Positions 33,004 to 42,258 of a stretch of 50,877 nucleotides of DNA are shown one piece after another (the first letter of the stretch is position 1; each line of letters opens with the position of its first letter). The stretch comes from Nitrospira sp. UW-LDO-01 (lineage in GTDB: Bacteria; Nitrospirota; Nitrospiria; Nitrospirales; Nitrospiraceae). Under the pieces are notes generated by a model. That model had not been told where the DNA came from. It made no database searches and worked only from the letters and a program-made list of their open reading frames with translations. The stretch lies in the NCBI GenBank assembly GCA_002254365.1, contig NIUT01000162.1, positions 1 to 50,877 of the forward strand, read 5' to 3'. Both the position numbers and the translations under genes were made by a program.

Positions 33004-34370
33004 TACGGCCGTTTCAACATGATTGCGTCGAAATATGTCTCCGGCACCGGATGGGGTAACCGCAGTTGACCGGATCCGAACGCGACATACTTCTCACACG
33101 TCAGCTGCTCCAGACCAATCGGGCCCTTCGCATGCAGCTTCCCAACACTCAACCCCATATCGCGTCCCATTCCAAAAGCCTCCCCGGCATGGAGCCTGGT
33201 TGACGCATTCACCAACACGGCGCCGGCATCGACCTCTCTGGTGAATCGCATCGCCGACTCATAGCGGTTGGTGGCGATCACCGCTGTCAGGCAGGGGCGA
33301 TAGGCGGCAATGTGAGCCAGTGCCTCGTCCAAACCTTCCACCATCTTAATAGCTAACGTCGGTCCGGCAAACTGGGTGCGCCAATCCGCCTCCGTTGCGG
33401 GGACGATTGCCGTATGACCCGTCATGGCCATCTGCCCCATGAGGGCGACGGTCTTCGGGCAGGCATGCACTTCTACCTTAAATTCATCAAGTAATCGATT
33501 AATCACCGGCGGCAGGAACTGTCGTCCAATCACCTGTTGCACCAGCAACGTATCCAGGGAATTGGAGGCTCCCGGCTGTTGGACCTTCGAGTTAATCACG
33601 AGGTTTTGCGCCATTGGAATATCGCTGTCGCCATCGATATACAGGTGCGTCACCCCACCGTCATCGCACAACACCGGCACCTTCGCCTGCTCCGCGACAG
33701 CCTTTCGTAACCCGGCGCCGCCTCGCACGATGAGAGCATCTACCGCTTTTGCCGATCGCATCAGCTCGAGCGCTACATCCTTGTCCGGCCGATCAATCAG
33801 AACCCACGCCCCAGCCGGCACTCCGCTCTTCACGGCCGCCTCACGCAATCCCGCATCGATCGCCTGATGCGTGTACCGCCATTCTGGAGCCCCACGAAGA
33901 ATACAGAAGTTCCCAGACTTCAGCCCCAAGGCAATCGACTCCATGCTGACGAGCGGATTGCGCTCTGAAAGCACCGCAAGCACACCGATCGGCACCTTAA
34001 CCCGCGAGACGAGCAAGCCATCCGGACGCTCCTGTCGTGACACCACCAGCCCCACCGGATCCGGTAGCTCGGCAATCTGATGAAGTTGTTCAACCAGCTC
34101 GTAGAGCTGCTCAGCCGTCACCCGCACATGGGCCACGGCAGCCTTCATCCGCTCCTTTGCGGTCCCCTCCCCAAAAGACTTTCCCACCGCCTCGACATCC
34201 TTCGCATTCGCCGTTAGAATTGTGCCATGGTCGGAGGCTACGCGCTCAGCCATGGCGTGTAGGACCGTCGTCTTGACCGAGCCTGGGAGGATCCCCAAGG
34301 CATTTGCGATACTCCGTGAGTCTTTCAGGAGCTTCTCGATGTATAATTTGGCAGGAACGTCAATCGCCAT
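33003..34370 (-). CDS. proA: Glutamate-5-semialdehyde dehydrogenase ProA
   Basis: ProA reduces gamma-glutamyl phosphate to glutamate-5-semialdehyde in proline synthesis. The 455-residue product has the aldehyde-dehydrogenase fold with conserved ERNPLVSMESIALGLKSGN, the catalytic cysteine region with VPVLCDDGGVTHLYIDGD, and the C-terminal LHAGEAFGMGRDMGLSVGKL followed by GPIGLEQLTCEKYV. It is about 35 residues longer than E. coli ProA, partly from a C-terminal tail (VPETYFDAIMLKRP). Start choice between 34370, 34379 and 34388 is uncertain; 34370 gives the best family fit. proB is not adjacent. Confidence 0.93.
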   Translation of the reverse strand: MAIDVPAKLYIEKLLKDSRSIANALGILPGSVKTTVLHAMAERVASDHGTILTANAKDVEAVGKSFGEGTAKERMKAAVAHVRVTAEQLYELVEQLHQIAELPDPVGLVVSRQERPDGLLVSRVKVPIGVLAVLSERNPLVSMESIALGLKSGNFCILRGAPEWRYTHQAIDAGLREAAVKSGVPAGAWVLIDRPDKDVALELMRSAKAVDALIVRGGAGLRKAVAEQAKVPVLCDDGGVTHLYIDGDSDIPMAQNLVINSKVQQPGASNSLDTLLVQQVIGRQFLPPVINRLLDEFKVEVHACPKTVALMGQMAMTGHTAIVPATEADWRTQFAGPTLAIKMVEGLDEALAHIAAYRPCLTAVIATNRYESAMRFTREVDAGAVLVNASTRLHAGEAFGMGRDMGLSVGKLHAKGPIGLEQLTCEKYVAFGSGQLRLPHPVPETYFDAIMLKRP

Positions 34371-34591
34371 AGGCCTCATGGTCCACAAACAGGTTTAACT
34401 GCGTCGTTGCCAGCACGATCACCTCGTGAGCACCGACCTGATGATGGAGACAGCGGACTATACCACGCGATTTTTCAATCAGTAAACCATCGTTGAGACC
34501 CAAGGCGTACCGAATACGGCACTGATCAATAAGGATGACGAATAGCAAACCGGCGCGAGCACCTCGAGGTGAGCCGGACGAAGGAGGAACA

Positions 34592-35422
34592 ATGCGGTCT
34601 GGAGTGCAAATGAACGGACGCGGGTGCTACCTGGCGTTCTGCCTAATCCTCACAGCAACGTTGGGAGCCTGCGCGCAATTGAAATCCTCACCGACGTTGG
34701 CGGCACCGACGCAGGCCACCCCTGAACAAGTCGCCGAACGAGAGCGAGAGAGCCAACCACCCAAAGCCGTGCAAGCGCGTTCGGCCGAGGGTTCTCGCCA
34801 ATCGTGCCTGGTCACGTTCGACGACGAAGCTGCACTGGGGCAGATCTACGGGCATGCCAGATCGACCTTGGCCCTCAAAAGCAGCCGGGGACCGAATGGG
34901 CAACTGCAAATGTGCGACAGCACCAAGCACACCAACTGCTGGACCTACCGTCAGCACTGTTCTCGCAGCGACGTCAATCTTGAGACCATCGGCTCGGCCC
35001 ATTATCATTTGAGTATGGAGACAGGCATCGAGTGCTACACCCTCCCGGATCCGGGAGACGGCCTGGGACGAGGATTCGGCAGACTCGTGGAATGGAAATG
35101 CACCGATGTGGATTGGGCCAGAACCCCGCGCGTCCTGACCTCTCATGACCAAAGCCAATGGGTCAAGATATGGCTCAGCACAACTGACACCCACGCGCCC
35201 ATGTACTTTGACATGGAATCCATTCAGGTGCTCCCTGATACCTCGATCCAGCTCTGGTTCCGGAAGCGCGATGGTACCTGGTGGTTCTGGCCCGAGCTGC
35301 AAGCCAACAACACGTGGACGCTCCGTGAGCATATACGCGATGTCTCCGAAGTGCGGATCCGAGGAGCCAGAGCAGGCCGAACCAGCTCGTACGTTATCGG
35401 ATCGGTGACGGTCCGCGACTAA
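34592..35422 (+). CDS. Predicted lipoprotein, unknown function
   Basis: From the ATG at 34592, preceded by AAGGAGGA, the 276-residue product has a signal sequence with lipobox LGAC near residue 28, so it is probably lipid-anchored. A Pro/Gln/Glu-rich linker follows (about 35-70), then a beta-rich domain with many Trp residues (WFRKRDGTWWFWPELQ) and four Cys in DSTKHTNCWTYRQHC and similar stretches. The longer frame to 34535 lacks a ribosome-binding site. It is divergent from proA. No family is recognised. The lipobox and start are seen directly; location is inferred. Confidence 0.8.
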   Translation: MRSGVQMNGRGCYLAFCLILTATLGACAQLKSSPTLAAPTQATPEQVAERERESQPPKAVQARSAEGSRQSCLVTFDDEAALGQIYGHARSTLALKSSRGPNGQLQMCDSTKHTNCWTYRQHCSRSDVNLETIGSAHYHLSMETGIECYTLPDPGDGLGRGFGRLVEWKCTDVDWARTPRVLTSHDQSQWVKIWLSTTDTHAPMYFDMESIQVLPDTSIQLWFRKRDGTWWFWPELQANNTWTLREHIRDVSEVRIRGARAGRTSSYVIGSVTVRD

Positions 35423-35760
35423 GCGGTAGCCCCTGACGCAGTCTTAGGACAAGTCTCGTTCGTGGTGAGCTAGTCGAACCACGAACGAACCCGAGACACC
35501 CTCTCATATTCACAGGGCTGCTCTGATCTCGCCGACACGCTCAGGACAAATGAGCGGACGCCGCTACACTCGACACGCACGTGCGAAATTTCTCGAACCG
35601 TAACGTCAGCAACCCCACCGCATGACAGGCTTACACAGCCTGCGAGGCTGCCGGGAGCCGTTGTATGCCATCTCTTCATGAGACGACTGCTCAGACGCGC
35701 CAAGAGCTGAAGCACCTCATTCGATTTTCAGAACGAGACAAAACAGCTTCACAAAGTCTT
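35423..35760. other. 338-bp convergent intergenic region
   Basis: It holds the terminator at 35456-35488 and otherwise nothing I can support. A minus-strand 81-codon frame (35470-35715) is Ser/Arg/Val-rich and lies partly over the terminator; not called. Confidence 0.5.
35456..35488 (+). terminator. Terminator hairpin after the lipoprotein gene
   Basis: TCGTTCGTGGT and ACCACGAACGA form a perfect 11-bp stem with an 11-nt loop, and GTCTCG/CGAGAC extend it after a small bulge. It lies 34 bp after the stop. No long T-run follows, but stability and place make a terminator likely. Confidence 0.65.
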
Positions 35761-37047
35761 CTACGAAGATGATGACGACCGATGGCTCTCTTGTCGAGCC
35801 AGCACCGTCGCCAACCAAGCCCAAAGGAACATCAACGGCACCATGGCCCATGCAATCTGAGCCGTCGTGGCACCAAGGGCTTTTACACCCGTGACCAGCC
35901 ATCCGGTTGAGGCATCACCGCCACGCGAGATGGCCGTGTCGATGAAATTCTTGGCCTTATATTTCTCTTCACGACTGACGACAGTGAATAGCACTTCACG
36001 TGCCGGCTTCGAGAGCGCATACTCCCCCACCCGCCGTAACACGGAAAAGACCACGTAGAGTGCAAGAGTCGGCCATAAGGCGATGCCCAAAAATCCCATC
36101 ACACTAATCACGGGCAAAAACAATAATGGAGCGACCAGACCAAATCGCCGAATGACTCGTTGTGTGAGAAACACCTGGGTCAACCACGTCAACAGACCTG
36201 TCGTAAAGTCCAGACTGGAAAAGAGCCGCGTGCGGGCTTCGGGCTGGTCGAGATATTCCGATACCAAGCGAGTCTGCTCAAGATAGAGAAATGTGGCGGT
36301 CATGGTCAGACAAACCAGGTATCCGCAGATCTTCATCAAGTACGGGGAGGAGAGGGTTAGACGAATGCCGGCGAGGAAGCTGCCGTGAAGCGGATCACCT
36401 GGTCGTGGCTGGTGATGTTCGGACCGTTCACGTCCCCATCGCTCGAGTCGATAGATACATCCCAGACAGAGGAAGAGAAATCCCGCCGAGGCCAGCATAA
36501 GCACCGGCACCGGGAAGACAAACATCAGTCCCGTTGTGATCAACGGGCCGACCAAGGCTCCGCTACTCCCCCCTGCCGCAATCACTCCGAACAGTCTTGT
36601 TCCCTGCTCGGTTGTGAAGAGATCAGCCATGAAGCTCCAGAACACCGACACGATCAATAAGTTGATGACTGAGAGCCACACAAAAAAGCTGCGGGCCACC
36701 CACTCGGGATACACATGACTTGTCATCAACAGGTAGTAGGCCAGCAGATTCGTAATAATGAACCCGTACACCGTCAGCAACAATCGATAGCGTGAGCATC
36801 GTGCGGAGAGCCACCCGAAGAGCGGCGTGGCCGCGAGCATCGTGAGAAACGTCGCCGTCATCATCCACGGGAGATGCTTGAGTCCCCCTTCGATGGCCAT
36901 TTCGTCACGTACGGGACGGAGGATGGCATACCCGCACAGGAGGCAGAAGAAATAGGCGAACGCCCAGGCCAAGGGCACCAACTCTTCCTGTTGTGCTCCC
37001 AGGAAGTCGGCCCATCGCTGAAGTCGAGAAAGACGTGGAGCATCCAT
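35761..37047 (-). CDS. MFS/NTT-like membrane transporter
   Basis: The 428-residue product has about 11-12 membrane segments spread over the whole length, with a loop near residues 190-210 (RSEHHQPRPGDP). The early motif CGYAILRPVRDEM is typical of bacterial proteins related to NTP/NDP exchange (Npt/Tlc) transporters and their MFS relatives; the later SKPAREVLFTVVSREEKYKAKNFID is also characteristic. Substrate is unknown; free-living bacteria carry such proteins without evidence for ATP uptake. The C-terminus is a Ser run (HRSSSSS). Its start is 31 residues downstream of no better codon, so ATG 37047 is accepted. Confidence 0.8.
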   Translation of the reverse strand: MDAPRLSRLQRWADFLGAQQEELVPLAWAFAYFFCLLCGYAILRPVRDEMAIEGGLKHLPWMMTATFLTMLAATPLFGWLSARCSRYRLLLTVYGFIITNLLAYYLLMTSHVYPEWVARSFFVWLSVINLLIVSVFWSFMADLFTTEQGTRLFGVIAAGGSSGALVGPLITTGLMFVFPVPVLMLASAGFLFLCLGCIYRLERWGRERSEHHQPRPGDPLHGSFLAGIRLTLSSPYLMKICGYLVCLTMTATFLYLEQTRLVSEYLDQPEARTRLFSSLDFTTGLLTWLTQVFLTQRVIRRFGLVAPLLFLPVISVMGFLGIALWPTLALYVVFSVLRRVGEYALSKPAREVLFTVVSREEKYKAKNFIDTAISRGGDASTGWLVTGVKALGATTAQIAWAMVPLMFLWAWLATVLARQESHRSSSSS

Positions 37048-37119
37048 GGCGCCCGCAGTGTATCAGGTGTATCGTCGCCTGCAAGTAGAAGATCTGTTAC
37101 AATGCCCTGCCAAATGCTA

Positions 37120-37330
37120 GCCCACATTATTCATGACAGTTCGTGACGAAACCGACGACACGCCAGGCGAGACGGGCACGCGGAGCACTGAGAGACCAAG
37201 GCATACTTGAAACAGTATGTCGAGGTCACGAAGGGCGAGCCTGCTCGCCTGGCCGCTGACAGACCGCGGCCAGGCTTGTCGCAGCGGCGTATCGGCGGGT
37301 GCAGGAGAAGTGTTCATGAATAATGCGGGC
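37120..37330. repeat. 211-bp element with inverted arms and inner hairpins
   Basis: Outer arms GCCCACATTATTCATGA (37120-37136) and TCATGAATAATGCGGGC (37314-37330) match at 16 of 17 positions. Inside are a perfect 10-bp hairpin GCCTGGCCGC/GCGGCCAGGC (37247-37275) and a 6-bp hairpin CATACT/AGTATG (37203-37220). It fills the gap between the transporter and the threonine aldolase and ends just before the latter's ribosome-binding site. It looks like a small non-coding mobile element (MITE-like) or a structured leader. Confidence 0.7.
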
Positions 37331-37346
37331 GAGGGAGGCCGTGGGA

Positions 37347-38378
37347 ATGATTGATCTTCGTAGTGATACCGTCACCAAACCAACCGATGAGATGCGCAAG
37401 GCGATGGCCCGCGCGGACGTGGGCGATGACGTCTATGGCGAAGACCCGACCGTCAATCGACTGCAAGACATGGCCGGAGCGATGCTGGGCAAGCGGTTCT
37501 GCCTCTTCGTTCCTTCCGGCACGATGGCCAATCAACTGGCGATTCGCATTCAGACCCAACCAGGACAAGAAGTCATCGTCGAAAGCACAAGCCATATCGT
37601 CCGATACGAGCAGGGTGCAGCCGGTGCCCTAGCCGGTGTGCAGCTGCACTGGGTGCCGGGAGAACGCGGCATCATCACGGCTGAACAGGTGGAAGCCGCG
37701 ATCCGACCGACTGATCCGCACAGCATCACAACCGCGCTGATCTGTCTGGAGAATACACACAATGCCGGCGGCGGCACCATCTACCCCCTTTCAACGATCG
37801 AAAAAATTCGCACGGTTGCGGTGCGGCACGGCATCCCGATGCATCTGGACGGCGCCAGACTCTTCAATGCCGTGGCCGCCACGACGCTTCCGCCGACCGC
37901 GTATGCTCAGCACTTTGAAACCATTTCTCTCTGCCTCTCGAAGGGACTCGGCGCACCCGTCGGATCGCTGCTCCTCTCCAACGATCCCAAGCTCATCGAG
38001 CGAGCCCGTCGCTTTCGTCGCATGTACGGAGGCGCCATGCGTCAGGCCGGCGTGTTGGCCGCCGCTGGAATCTACGCATTGGAACGACATGTGGCTCGTC
38101 TCAAGACCGACCACGAACATGCCAAGAAACTGGCCCGCTTGCTTCAACAAATTCCAGCGATCCAGATTGCTCCACAGCATGTGGAAACGAATATCGTGAT
38201 CTTCGACATCCTCGACGAGGGACGCTCACCGAGCGAACTGGTTGCCGCGCTCAAAGAGCAGGGGGTACTCATCAACTCGGTCGGCGGCAAGAGCTATCGC
38301 GCCGTCACACACCTGGATATTGCAGAACCTCAGATTGAAGAAGCCGTCGTAGCTTTCACGCGGGTGCTCCCTCGGTAA
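37347..38378 (+). CDS. ltaE: Low-specificity L-threonine aldolase
   Basis: This PLP enzyme cleaves threonine or allo-threonine to glycine and acetaldehyde. The 343-residue product begins MIDLRSDTVTKPTDEMR, the family hallmark, followed by DVGDDVYGEDPTVNRLQ. The cofactor lysine lies in LCLSKGLGAPVGS near residue 200. Length and motifs are normal. The ATG at 37347 follows GGGAGG; a frame from 37323 has no such site. The 211-bp palindromic element lies immediately upstream. Confidence 0.93.
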   Translation: MIDLRSDTVTKPTDEMRKAMARADVGDDVYGEDPTVNRLQDMAGAMLGKRFCLFVPSGTMANQLAIRIQTQPGQEVIVESTSHIVRYEQGAAGALAGVQLHWVPGERGIITAEQVEAAIRPTDPHSITTALICLENTHNAGGGTIYPLSTIEKIRTVAVRHGIPMHLDGARLFNAVAATTLPPTAYAQHFETISLCLSKGLGAPVGSLLLSNDPKLIERARRFRRMYGGAMRQAGVLAAAGIYALERHVARLKTDHEHAKKLARLLQQIPAIQIAPQHVETNIVIFDILDEGRSPSELVAALKEQGVLINSVGGKSYRAVTHLDIAEPQIEEAVVAFTRVLPR

Positions 38379-38502
38379 GCATTCGACATTGACAGGCTAT
38401 CCCTTGATCCATAGAATGCCGAAGTGATGTCGTGGGATGGGGGACATCGCGTCATAAATGTGCAAGACAGCCATCATCCATAACCACCCGCAATAAGTAT
38501 AG

Positions 38503-39294
38503 ATGTCTATGGAATCCATCACGGCGTCCACCACTCCTACTCGTGAAGAACTGAATGCCGAGTTGCTCGAAGTGCCCGAGCCGCCGGAACAACCGGAGAC
38601 TCCTCCCCCTCCGGGATTTGAAGACGGCATTGAAGTAGCCGTCCGGCACGTGAAGGGCCGTAGAGGAGGCGACTTAGTCGGCATCCTCCTGGTCGGATCC
38701 GGAGCACGACGCACACTCACCGCCCATAGCGATATCGATCTGCTTGCTCTCGTCAAGGGTGAAACGGAGGGTCATGAAATTCTCCGAGTCGGCGAGCGAC
38801 TCGCTGATATCCGCTATCATGGCTACCGCTCGGTTGAAGAAGACCTCGCCTACTCCCTGCGACTCCCTTCCCTCTTGCGAAAAAGTCGGATCCTCTACGA
38901 TCACGACGGTGTCTGCGCCAAGCTCCTCGACAAAGTCCATCAGCGCTTCCGACAGGGCCCGCCGTCTGCATCCATCAATGAGCAGATTCGTCTCAAAGCG
39001 GAATGCTATCATCTCTTAGGCAAGGCGCAGGATCTCGTAGACAAACCGGGCACCGCCTACTACCTATTGACACTGTTTTACGAAGATTGCGTTTCCGCCT
39101 TCTTTCGGCTGAAAGGGTTTTGGCTGGTCGCACCGGTGGATGTCCATCGGTTCATGTTTTCCCGCGAGCCCACCCTCGCCGACCTAGCCGGACAGTTCCT
39201 GACCTCCGCGACTCTCGCCGACCGGCTCAACTTCGGCCGGCAATTTGCCGATCTCCTCTTTAAGGATGTTCCGAATCCGGCTCGTATCGACTGA
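38503..39294 (+). CDS. Nucleotidyltransferase-domain protein
   Basis: The 263-residue protein has a Pro/Glu-rich N-terminus (about 1-40, PEPPEQPETPPPPGFED). A pol-beta-type nucleotidyltransferase domain follows (about 45-130), with the GS motif LVGSGARRTLTAHSDIDLLA and the catalytic acid pair D-x-D. A HEPN-like helical region (about 160-255) may include AECYHLLGKAQDLVDKPGTA. The combined NTase-HEPN-like layout recalls minimal nucleotidyltransferases and MNT/HEPN modules, here on one chain. Its substrate is unknown. The ATG at 38503 has no clear ribosome-binding site; 38509 is an alternative. It stands alone between ltaE and the gnd gene. Confidence 0.75.
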   Translation: MSMESITASTTPTREELNAELLEVPEPPEQPETPPPPGFEDGIEVAVRHVKGRRGGDLVGILLVGSGARRTLTAHSDIDLLALVKGETEGHEILRVGERLADIRYHGYRSVEEDLAYSLRLPSLLRKSRILYDHDGVCAKLLDKVHQRFRQGPPSASINEQIRLKAECYHLLGKAQDLVDKPGTAYYLLTLFYEDCVSAFFRLKGFWLVAPVDVHRFMFSREPTLADLAGQFLTSATLADRLNFGRQFADLLFKDVPNPARID

Positions 39295-39432
39295 CCACGG
39301 AGGGTACAGGACCAGTACCTCTGCATGACAACATGACTTGCCGGCGATGGAAGTAGCCTGCGCCTCTGGCGGTGCCACTCCATCGGTCGGCACAGTTCTT
39401 CATCACCGACCTTCATACCAAGGAGCCTTTTT

Positions 39433-40329
39433 ATGGAACTGGGATTTATCGGATTAGGCAAGATGGGCATGAACATGGTCACGCGGCTTCGACGCGACCA
39501 ACATCGCGTAGTAGTTTATGATCGCTCAAACGACCTGATCAAGCAGGCCGAAGGCCTGGGCTGCATCGGATCCTCATCCCTTGCCGATCTCGTCGGTAAG
39601 CTGAGCGCGCCCAAAGCCGTCTGGGTCATGGTTCCCTCCGGAGCCCCGACCGAAGAAACCATCAAAGCCGTTGCCGCATTGTTACAGCCGGGCGATACCA
39701 TCGTGGATGGGGGAAACACGCGATTCCACGACGACGTGCGGCGCGCCGCGGAGCTGAAGACCAAAGGGATTCACTACGTGGACGCCGGAACCAGCGGAGG
39801 AATTTGGGGACTTACGGTCGGGTACTGCCTCATGGTGGGCGGCGAAGAAGCCGTTGTCCAACACCTCGCCCCGGTGTTCAAAACCTTGGCCCCTGAGAAT
39901 GGATGGGCGCATGTCGGCGCAGTCGGCGCCGGACATTACGTAAAGATGGTCCACAATGGGATCGAATACAGCATGATGCAGGGCTATGCCGAAGGATTCG
40001 AGTTGATGTCGAAGAGTGAGTACAAGCTGAACCTAGCCCGCATCGCGGATCTGTGGATGCAGGGCAGCGTCGTCCGATCATGGCTCTTGGAGTTGGCAGC
40101 CAGCGCGCTCAAACAGGATCCGAAACTAGATCAGCTGAAAGGGTACGTCCAGGATTCCGGAGAGGGCCGCTGGATGATCGCCGACGCCATCGAAAAAGAC
40201 GTTCCGGTCCCTACCCTCACCACAGCGCTTTTCACACGATTTCGATCACGACAGGAGCAGTCGTTTGCCGAAAAAATGCTGGCGGCCTTGCGCAATGCCT
40301 TCGGCGGTCACGCCGTCCGCAAATCATAA
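39433..40329 (+). CDS. gnd: 6-phosphogluconate dehydrogenase, decarboxylating (short type)
   Basis: This oxidative pentose phosphate enzyme converts 6-phosphogluconate to ribulose-5-phosphate and CO2. The 298-residue product shows the Rossmann motif GLGKMGMNMV, the substrate region VDGGNTRFHDD and YVDAGTSGGIWG, and the catalytic HYVKMVHNGIEYSMMQ. It belongs to the short (about 300-residue) class, in which NAD preference is common; cofactor choice is not proven here. AAGGAG lies upstream. zwf follows after 24 bp and the pair is likely one transcript. Confidence 0.93.
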   Translation: MELGFIGLGKMGMNMVTRLRRDQHRVVVYDRSNDLIKQAEGLGCIGSSSLADLVGKLSAPKAVWVMVPSGAPTEETIKAVAALLQPGDTIVDGGNTRFHDDVRRAAELKTKGIHYVDAGTSGGIWGLTVGYCLMVGGEEAVVQHLAPVFKTLAPENGWAHVGAVGAGHYVKMVHNGIEYSMMQGYAEGFELMSKSEYKLNLARIADLWMQGSVVRSWLLELAASALKQDPKLDQLKGYVQDSGEGRWMIADAIEKDVPVPTLTTALFTRFRSRQEQSFAEKMLAALRNAFGGHAVRKS

Positions 40330-40353
40330 GCCGCTTTGTCTGAGGAATCATCC

Positions 40354-41901
40354 ATGACACCCACGAATACGCAACGCATCGATGTCAACCCTGTCCGGGA
40401 GCCGCTCCCTCCCGTTGAACCCTGCGCGCTGGTCATTTTTGGAGGTTCTGGTGATTTGGCTCGCCGCCGCCTGATTCCGGCCGTCTACAATCTCCTTCTT
40501 GATAACCTGATGCCGTCGAATTATGTCGTCATCGGTCTTGGGCGCACCCCAATGAGCGATGAAGAGTTTCGAGCCACCGTTCGTGAAGGGGTCATCAAAC
40601 ATTCTCGCCAGGAATTGCTCGAGGAAAAATGGACGGCCTTTTCCGAACACCTGTTTTACATGGCGGGAGGGAACGACGACGCGCAGACGTATGCGCAACT
40701 CAAGGCTCGCATCGAGGAACTGGAGCAGAAGTTCCAACTGCCGGGAAACCGCATTTTCTATCTCAGCATTCCGCCTAGCTCGTTCACCTCCGTCTGCGAA
40801 GGCTTGTCGCATGCCGGCCTGTCAGGCTCTCCCGGTGCTCACTCCCCCTATACCCGCATCATCGTCGAAAAACCGGTCGGGCGTGACCTGGCCTCCGCGA
40901 AAACCATCAACGAAGTCACCGGCCGAGTCTTTGACGAATCGCAGATTTTCCGGATCGATCATTATCTGGGCAAAGAGACCGTTCAGAATCTCATGGTCGT
41001 CCGTTTTGCCAACAGCATCTTTGAGCCGATCTGGAACCACAAGTACGTCGACCACGTCCAGATCACCGTCAGCGAAGCCGAAGGGGTTGGGACGAGAGCC
41101 ACCTACTACGAAGAGGCGGGCGCACTGCGAGACATGATTCAGAATCATCTCCTCCAGCTTCTGTGCCTGGTAGCGATGGAGCCGCCCTACTCGCTGGACC
41201 CGAACGTCGTGCGAAACGCCAAAATGGAAGTCCTCCGCTGCCTGCGGCCCATCACGGCTAAAGATGTCGATACGTGTACCGTGCGAGCGCAATACACCGA
41301 GGGAAAAGTCCATGGCACACAGGTGCCGGGCTATCGCCGTGAGAAAGGTGTGAAACCAGACTCCACCACCGAAACCTATGTGGCCGTAAAATGTTTCGTC
41401 GAGAACTGGCGCTGGTCGGGCGTCCCCTTCTATCTGCGTACGGGGAAAGCGTTACCCTTACGGGCCAGCGAGGTTGCCGTCCAATTCAAAGAGATCCCGC
41501 AGATCCTCTTCAATGCCAACCAACAAAACCCTCAAGCCCCAAACGTCCTGGCCTTGAAGATTCAACCGGAGGAAGGCTTGTCGCTTCGTATCGTCTCTCG
41601 CGTGCCCGGCACACGCGCCCAAACCCATCCGGTAGAGATGAACTTTAAGTATGGAGAGGTCTTCGGCCGGCCATCCCCAGAGGCCTACGAACGCCTTCTA
41701 CTCGACGTGATGGCAGGCGATGCATCCCGCTTCATGCGCCGTGACGCCGTCGAAGCGTCCTGGGCCTGGATCACCCAGATCCTCGAAGCGTGGGAAAAAT
41801 CAGGCCAGCGCTGGCTCCCTGAATACCAAGCCGGTACCTGGGGGCCTGTTGAAGCCGATCGCCTGATCCAAAACGACGGCCGCACCTGGCGGGTGCTGTA
41901 A
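40354..41901 (+). CDS. zwf: Glucose-6-phosphate 1-dehydrogenase
   Basis: Zwf oxidises glucose-6-phosphate to 6-phosphogluconolactone, the step before gnd. The 515-residue product has the nucleotide-binding start VIFGGSGDLARRRLIPA and the active-site signature RIDHYLGKETVQN, then EAEGVGTRATYYEEAGALRD. Length is normal. The ATG at 40354 follows GAGGA; an upstream TTG at 40336 is less likely. With gnd it forms an oxidative pentose phosphate unit. A phosphogluconolactonase gene is not in the window. Confidence 0.95.
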   Translation: MTPTNTQRIDVNPVREPLPPVEPCALVIFGGSGDLARRRLIPAVYNLLLDNLMPSNYVVIGLGRTPMSDEEFRATVREGVIKHSRQELLEEKWTAFSEHLFYMAGGNDDAQTYAQLKARIEELEQKFQLPGNRIFYLSIPPSSFTSVCEGLSHAGLSGSPGAHSPYTRIIVEKPVGRDLASAKTINEVTGRVFDESQIFRIDHYLGKETVQNLMVVRFANSIFEPIWNHKYVDHVQITVSEAEGVGTRATYYEEAGALRDMIQNHLLQLLCLVAMEPPYSLDPNVVRNAKMEVLRCLRPITAKDVDTCTVRAQYTEGKVHGTQVPGYRREKGVKPDSTTETYVAVKCFVENWRWSGVPFYLRTGKALPLRASEVAVQFKEIPQILFNANQQNPQAPNVLALKIQPEEGLSLRIVSRVPGTRAQTHPVEMNFKYGEVFGRPSPEAYERLLLDVMAGDASRFMRRDAVEASWAWITQILEAWEKSGQRWLPEYQAGTWGPVEADRLIQNDGRTWRVL

Positions 41902-41922
41902 GAAGCCCGATGAACAGCGGAA

Positions 41923-42258
41923 TCAGCCGGACAAAGCGGTTTCAATCTTCGTCCGTATGGCCTCCTTCTTCCCAAGCCCTCCGATGAAGGTCACCAACTC
42001 ACCGTTCTTGTAGAGCGCCAGCGCTGGGAGCGACGAAATTTCCAACTCGGCGGCAATCTGAAACTGTTCCTCAACGTTCATCGTCAGGATAGTTACCCGC
42101 TCCTCCAATTCTTCCTGTAATTGCTCCAATTCTTTCATCAATGCTCGGCAATGACCACACACAGGTTTCCAGAATTCGACCAGCACCGGTACGGAGCTGG
42201 CTTCAACCACTCGGGCAAAGTCTCGATCAGTGACGGCCTGGAGCGTAGATCTCGTCAT
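41923..42258 (-). CDS. Thioredoxin-like protein
   Basis: The 111-residue protein has the thioredoxin fold pattern with redox motif FWKPVCGHCRALM. CGHC replaces the usual CGPC; the later cis-proline region is ISSLPALALYKNG. A His in the motif generally raises redox potential and is seen in disulphide isomerase-like proteins, so it may not be the main thioredoxin. It overlaps the SGNH hydrolase gene by 4 bp (ATGA) and is probably co-transcribed with it. It is convergent with zwf. Confidence 0.9.
   Translation of the reverse strand: MTRSTLQAVTDRDFARVVEASSVPVLVEFWKPVCGHCRALMKELEQLQEELEERVTILTMNVEEQFQIAAELEISSLPALALYKNGELVTFIGGLGKKEAIRTKIETALSG

Noticed and set aside
34360-34548. 62-codon minus-strand frame overlapping the proA start
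   Set aside because: No ribosome-binding site and no recognisable features; it overlaps the likely proA promoter region and the divergent lipoprotein leader.
35470-35715. 81-codon minus-strand frame between convergent genes
   Set aside because: Overlaps the strong hairpin at 35456-35488 and has biased, low-information composition.
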